From NCBI RefSeq assembly GCF_004769525.1, contig NZ_RQFT01000008.1, positions 289,380 through 353,379 of the forward strand: a stretch of 64,000 nucleotides of DNA, read 5' to 3'. The position numbers and the translations under genes are program-made. Below, piece by piece: positions 60,750 to 64,000 of this stretch (positions are counted from its first letter, which is position 1; each line of letters starts with the position of its first letter). A model generated the notes under the pieces. That model ran no database searches. It saw only the letters and a list, made by a program, of their open reading frames with translations, and was not told the origin of the DNA. The stretch comes from Leptospira bouyouniensis. Its GTDB lineage: Bacteria > Spirochaetota > Leptospiria > Leptospirales > Leptospiraceae.

Positions 60750-63562
60750 TATGCGGCGAGAACCTTATCTGTTAACATTAAAATTTCATCAATTTCTTTG
60801 GGCGAAAACACACCTCGAATTCCTTCGGGATGTATCTGTGTAAACGGAGCTTGGATCAAATCCTTCTTTGTCAAACTTTCTCGTTCTAATATAAAGTTTT
60901 TGAGAAGTTCCATAAACTGCAACTGCCTTGCTGACAAATAACTATGTGTTTGGATAAAGCTTTCAAAGGATTGGGTCACAATCTCAGGAAAACTGGAAAG
61001 CCTCTCAATGCCAAGAATATGTTTTAGAAACTGAACGAGTTTTGCCTTCCGATTTTGGTACACACGTCGCAACAAATCTATGGTGATATTGGGGTGTTCC
61101 TCATGCAGTTCTTCCGCAAGTAAACCCACTTCCGATTCACTGAGCGCATCTCCCATCTTTAGTTTTCGTAAAATGGGATTGGATTCGGTAAGTTCTTTGA
61201 TTTTTTCTTCCACAAGTTCTTTGTAACGGCTAATGCTAACTGACTCATGTTGTGGTCCAAATTCCACATACTCCTTTACAGCAACCAAATCCTTGAGATC
61301 ATACTTCGCCACCTGGAAAGGCGGCGCAAAGGAATCAATGAACTTAAGCAGTGGAGACAGTTTGTTGACCAAGGTATCAAAGTCGTCTTCCGTTGCCTTT
61401 GCCCAGTATGCGTTGGTTTGTGCCCTTCGAATCAAGTCCTCTTCTAGAGCCACAGTGTTTACCGAAAGTGGAAGTTCTGAAATGAGTTCGATCACACCTA
61501 CTTTTAGGGTTTCAAATTTTTCTGGTTCGCGGCTTAGCTTTGCAAGGGAGACTTCCAAAACATCACGCTCAAAACGCATCGCTTTAAAATCCACATTCGA
61601 TACAGTGCGAAACAGTGGCTTGACCACTTCTTTCATAAAAACAAGCGCCTCATTCTCGCTATGCGATCCGAGTTGGTTCCAAAAATTGGGATCTGTAGTT
61701 CTCTCTAAACTTGACTTCGCATCTTTGATCACAATAGAGTTTTCTGGTAACGTGGTAATTTGTTTTTGTAATTTCTTAATCTCACGCCGAACAATGTCAG
61801 ACTCACCAAGCTCCAGCGCCTTTTCCAATTTATCAAGTCTCATTCCGAACAATTTAACCGGAATCGGAATCTGACTTTTCAATTCCTTACCCTTCGGATT
61901 CAATTTGAAATATTCAAAATTATCCCAACAGTCGAGAACGAGAAATTGGTCTTTTTCCAAACACCAAGGAATTTGTTTTTCCGTATCGAGTAATCGTGTT
62001 CCCCTACCAATCATCTGCCAAAACTTCGTATAGGAAAACACAGGCTTTGCAAATACCAAGTTCACAAGTTCTCGGATATCAATCCCTGTATCGAGCATAT
62101 CCACACTGATTGCCACTCTTGGCATATCTTGCGTCTTAAATTGGTCAAGGAGTCCACCTTTCCCATACACGCGCGGATCATCCGAGACAATCACTTTGGC
62201 AAATTCACCGTTGTATTCGGGATATAATGTATCAAAAATACTTTCAATCTCACGGGCATGACTAATACTCACGCAGAAAAAAATACTTTTTCCAGGGATC
62301 ACACCACTCGGATCTTTGATACACTCTTCCATAAACTCTTTCACTATAAGAGTGTTTGTCCCACGGTTACGCACCGTTTTTTCCAACTCTGTTCCCTCAT
62401 AATTGATCTCTTCCACTTCCTTTCCTTCTAAGATCAATTGCTTTTGGTCATCTAATGAAATGGTGCGTTTGCTAATCCCTTCATTTTGGAATTTGGTTTT
62501 GATCTTCATCACTTGAAACGAACAGAGATAAGGTGGAATATGATTAACTGCCTCTTCATAGGAATAGGCAAACGTAGGAACTCCATCTTCACATTCAAAC
62601 AGTTTGAAGGTATTGTGATCAATCACATTCGTGGGAGTTGCCGTCAGTCCAAGAACCATTGTACTAAAGTAATCTAAAATTTCTTGGTAGGTATTATAAA
62701 TACTACGATGAGATTCATCCACAACCACCAAATCAAAGAAATGCGGTGAGAGTGGATTCGTTTCATCTCGAATGATATTGAGCATCGTTGGATAAGTCGC
62801 GACATACACTCTTCTGTCTTTAACAATTTCAGTTTCCCCTTTATGCGGCCAACGAGGTTCATTGGGAATAAACTCTTTAAATGCATCGAGGGCCTGATCT
62901 CTAAGGGAGATTCGATCAACGAGAAATAATACGCGTTCGACCCATCCTGCTCTCATCAAAGTTTCTACAAGAGCAATACAAGTTCTTGTCTTACCTGTTC
63001 CCGTTGCCATAACCAAAAGGAACTTTCTTTTCTTCTTTTCGACAGCTTCTAAGACAGATCGGATTGCTTGGATTTGAAAATCACGGCCAGCGATCTTGGT
63101 ATTGATGAGTTCACCAGTCAGTGGCCTACGAGCTCTCCGAATGTAGGCATATCGTTCCAAATCATCACGAGTGGGAAATCCATATACTTTCCTTGGAGGA
63201 CTATGTTCCAACTCCCAAAAATAAATATCATGTCCGTTAGTATAAATGCAAAAGGGAAGTTCTCCACCTTTCGATTTTTGGATGTTGTAACAATATTGTT
63301 TGGCTTGTTCTCGACCTATTGCCGCATCGACAGATGACTTTTTTGCCTCAACGACTGCTATTACTTTTCCGTCTCTACCAAATAAAACATAATCACTGAA
63401 TTGCAGACCGTGGTATACACTGTTAGGCTTTACATTGTCCTTAACTGGCTCTACAACAATTTCAAACTCAGGGACGACCTGGGTATGATCTTGAACATTC
63501 CAACCAGCTTCTAATAGCCGTTTATCAATTAGATCTTTTCTGGTTTCCTTTTCGTTTTTCAT
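60749..63562 (-). CDS. hsdR: type I restriction endonuclease/translocase subunit, EcoEI type
   Basis: A 937-residue protein. The N-terminal nuclease domain has SDYVLFGRDGKVIAVVEAKK (PD-(D/E)xK type: D, E-A-K). The SF2 motor has Walker A ATGTGKT, motif II DESH in VVVDESHRSIYN, LGLTATPT, and the C-terminal motif VI region FWQMIGRGTRL. The last 300 residues match the EcoEI-type C-terminal domain. The promoter is 63627-63599. It is the first gene of an operon that runs on to hsdM and hsdS and possibly to the DUF262 genes. Confidence 0.95.
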   Translation of the reverse strand: MKNEKETRKDLIDKRLLEAGWNVQDHTQVVPEFEIVVEPVKDNVKPNSVYHGLQFSDYVLFGRDGKVIAVVEAKKSSVDAAIGREQAKQYCYNIQKSKGGELPFCIYTNGHDIYFWELEHSPPRKVYGFPTRDDLERYAYIRRARRPLTGELINTKIAGRDFQIQAIRSVLEAVEKKKRKFLLVMATGTGKTRTCIALVETLMRAGWVERVLFLVDRISLRDQALDAFKEFIPNEPRWPHKGETEIVKDRRVYVATYPTMLNIIRDETNPLSPHFFDLVVVDESHRSIYNTYQEILDYFSTMVLGLTATPTNVIDHNTFKLFECEDGVPTFAYSYEEAVNHIPPYLCSFQVMKIKTKFQNEGISKRTISLDDQKQLILEGKEVEEINYEGTELEKTVRNRGTNTLIVKEFMEECIKDPSGVIPGKSIFFCVSISHAREIESIFDTLYPEYNGEFAKVIVSDDPRVYGKGGLLDQFKTQDMPRVAISVDMLDTGIDIRELVNLVFAKPVFSYTKFWQMIGRGTRLLDTEKQIPWCLEKDQFLVLDCWDNFEYFKLNPKGKELKSQIPIPVKLFGMRLDKLEKALELGESDIVRREIKKLQKQITTLPENSIVIKDAKSSLERTTDPNFWNQLGSHSENEALVFMKEVVKPLFRTVSNVDFKAMRFERDVLEVSLAKLSREPEKFETLKVGVIELISELPLSVNTVALEEDLIRRAQTNAYWAKATEDDFDTLVNKLSPLLKFIDSFAPPFQVAKYDLKDLVAVKEYVEFGPQHESVSISRYKELVEEKIKELTESNPILRKLKMGDALSESEVGLLAEELHEEHPNITIDLLRRVYQNRKAKLVQFLKHILGIERLSSFPEIVTQSFESFIQTHSYLSARQLQFMELLKNFILERESLTKKDLIQAPFTQIHPEGIRGVFSPKEIDEILMLTDKVLAA

Positions 63563-63598
63563 CAGAGACAGATAATTCGCACCTAATTTTATCCAATT

Positions 63599-63627
63599 AT
63601 ATTAGTATAGCAAGTGTTTTACTGCAA
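63599..63627 (-). promoter_or_regulatory. promoter of the hsd operon
   Basis: TTGCAG (63627-63622), a 17-base spacer and TAATAT (63604-63599) on the minus strand, about 30 bases before the hsdR ATG. Confidence 0.55.
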
Positions 63628-63703
63628 ATCGCATTTACTGTTATTATACGAGAAGAGGGAAATTTGCGTAGGAATGGATTTATCCCTCCCCCAAAAACAA
63701 AAA

Positions 63704-63731
63704 AAGCCTCACATCTTTCGATGTAAGGCTT
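63704..63731 (-). terminator. strong terminator downstream of 23S rRNA
   Basis: AAGCCT-C-ACATC / GATGT-A-AGGCTT with a TTTC loop. On the minus strand it is followed by TTTTTTTGTTTTTGG. The 230 bases between it and the 23S end contain a GC-rich stretch (63770-63890) with no 5S or tRNA that I can recognise. Confidence 0.85.
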
Positions 63732-63963
63732 CTCTTTTCTTCTACTCTTCTTCAACTATATACGACAAAGGTTCCATCTTTCACCAAGAGGGAAAGCCTG
63801 CGGAAGCACCAAGCGGCACTGCCGCGACTGCGAGCACCCGACTTGATGCGTGAGCTTCGAGCTCTAGTATCAAAGTCGTTCGGCGCTGACCGCCAAACAG
63901 AACAAAGTAAAACAAACAACGCTTCAATCTATACATACACGTTAACACGTGTATATTGTAATA

Positions 63964-64000
63964 TGGTCAAGCCGATCGAGCGATTAGTATCACTTGGCTG
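63964..64000 (-). rRNA. 23S rRNA, 3' end only
   Basis: Read on the minus strand, the last bases CCAAGTGATACTAATCG then CTCGATCGGCTTGACC are the conserved 3' end of 23S rRNA. The gene continues past the window. A 7-bp dyad ATACACG/CGTGTAT (about 63935-63954) lies just downstream and may take part in processing. No 5S gene follows, which fits the scattered rRNA genes of Leptospira. Confidence 0.85.

Noticed and set aside
63770..63890. 5S rRNA or tRNA downstream of 23S
   Set aside because: The GC-rich segment does not match 5S conserved blocks or any tRNA arm pattern.

Overview
The window looks like chromosomal DNA of a spirochaete, most likely a Leptospira. The DNA is AT-rich, and most exported proteins are lipoproteins whose signal peptides end in a short hydrophobic stretch and Cys. 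Three sensor kinases have 7TMR-DISM input domains, class III adenylate cyclases carry multi-pass membrane domains, and an NADase-type glycan-binding lipoprotein is present. The last 37 bases are the 3' end of a 23S rRNA gene (minus strand) with no 5S gene in the roughly 400 bases after it, which fits the unlinked rRNA genes of Leptospira. The genus is an inference from gene content, not a database match.

Layout. 1-7.8 kb: an M14 carboxypeptidase (cut by the window edge), an alpha/beta hydrolase, a MarR regulator and an NTF2-like protein with identical palindromic operators, a Cys-rich exported protein, an Rnk/GreA-type protein, a glycosyltransferase, an OmpA-like lipoprotein and a frameshifted beta-propeller lipoprotein. 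7.9-22 kb: a sulfide:quinone reductase-like flavoprotein behind a palindrome, a 7TMR-DISM histidine kinase, a 1234-residue NHL/LamG lipoprotein, an RRM protein, and a minus-strand operon of adenylate cyclase, NarL-type regulator and second DISM kinase. 22-35.7 kb: a lipoprotein protease, a ferredoxin-reductase-AlkB fusion with a structured leader, a TetR regulator, a GyrI/TEX264-like protein, a photolyase-related FAD protein without the usual N-terminal antenna domain, a three-lipoprotein operon (DsbA-like, NADase-type glycan-binding, Cu-site-like), an ankyrin protein and a second adenylate cyclase.

35.7-45.5 kb is a candidate small regulon. Five copies of a 27-base element occur here. In four of them the last six bases form a -35 box, followed after exactly 17 bases by a -10 box, ahead of four lipoprotein genes: a frameshifted small one, two tandem paralogues and a lactonase-type propeller. 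A LytS-type DISM kinase and an AraC-type response regulator lie among these genes and are the natural candidates for control. The first promoter also precedes a cytochrome c / YceI / DUF5777 operon. 45.7-51.5 kb holds a secreted hydrolase, a cNMP-binding patatin phospholipase, a DoxX protein and a DEAD-box helicase.

51.7-63.6 kb is a co-directional defence island on the minus strand. In order of transcription it holds hsdR, hsdM, hsdS, two DUF262 (GmrSD-like) genes, a nucleotide-cyclase-like gene next to a SIR2-like gene, and a coiled-coil/antitoxin/PemK-toxin trio. The cyclase plus SIR2 pair resembles a Pycsar-like signalling defence with an unusual effector. The cyclase gene carries an in-frame amber codon inside its conserved G-x-x-V-D-x-x-x-R motif and probably an upstream frameshift, so in this strain it is likely broken or needs recoding.
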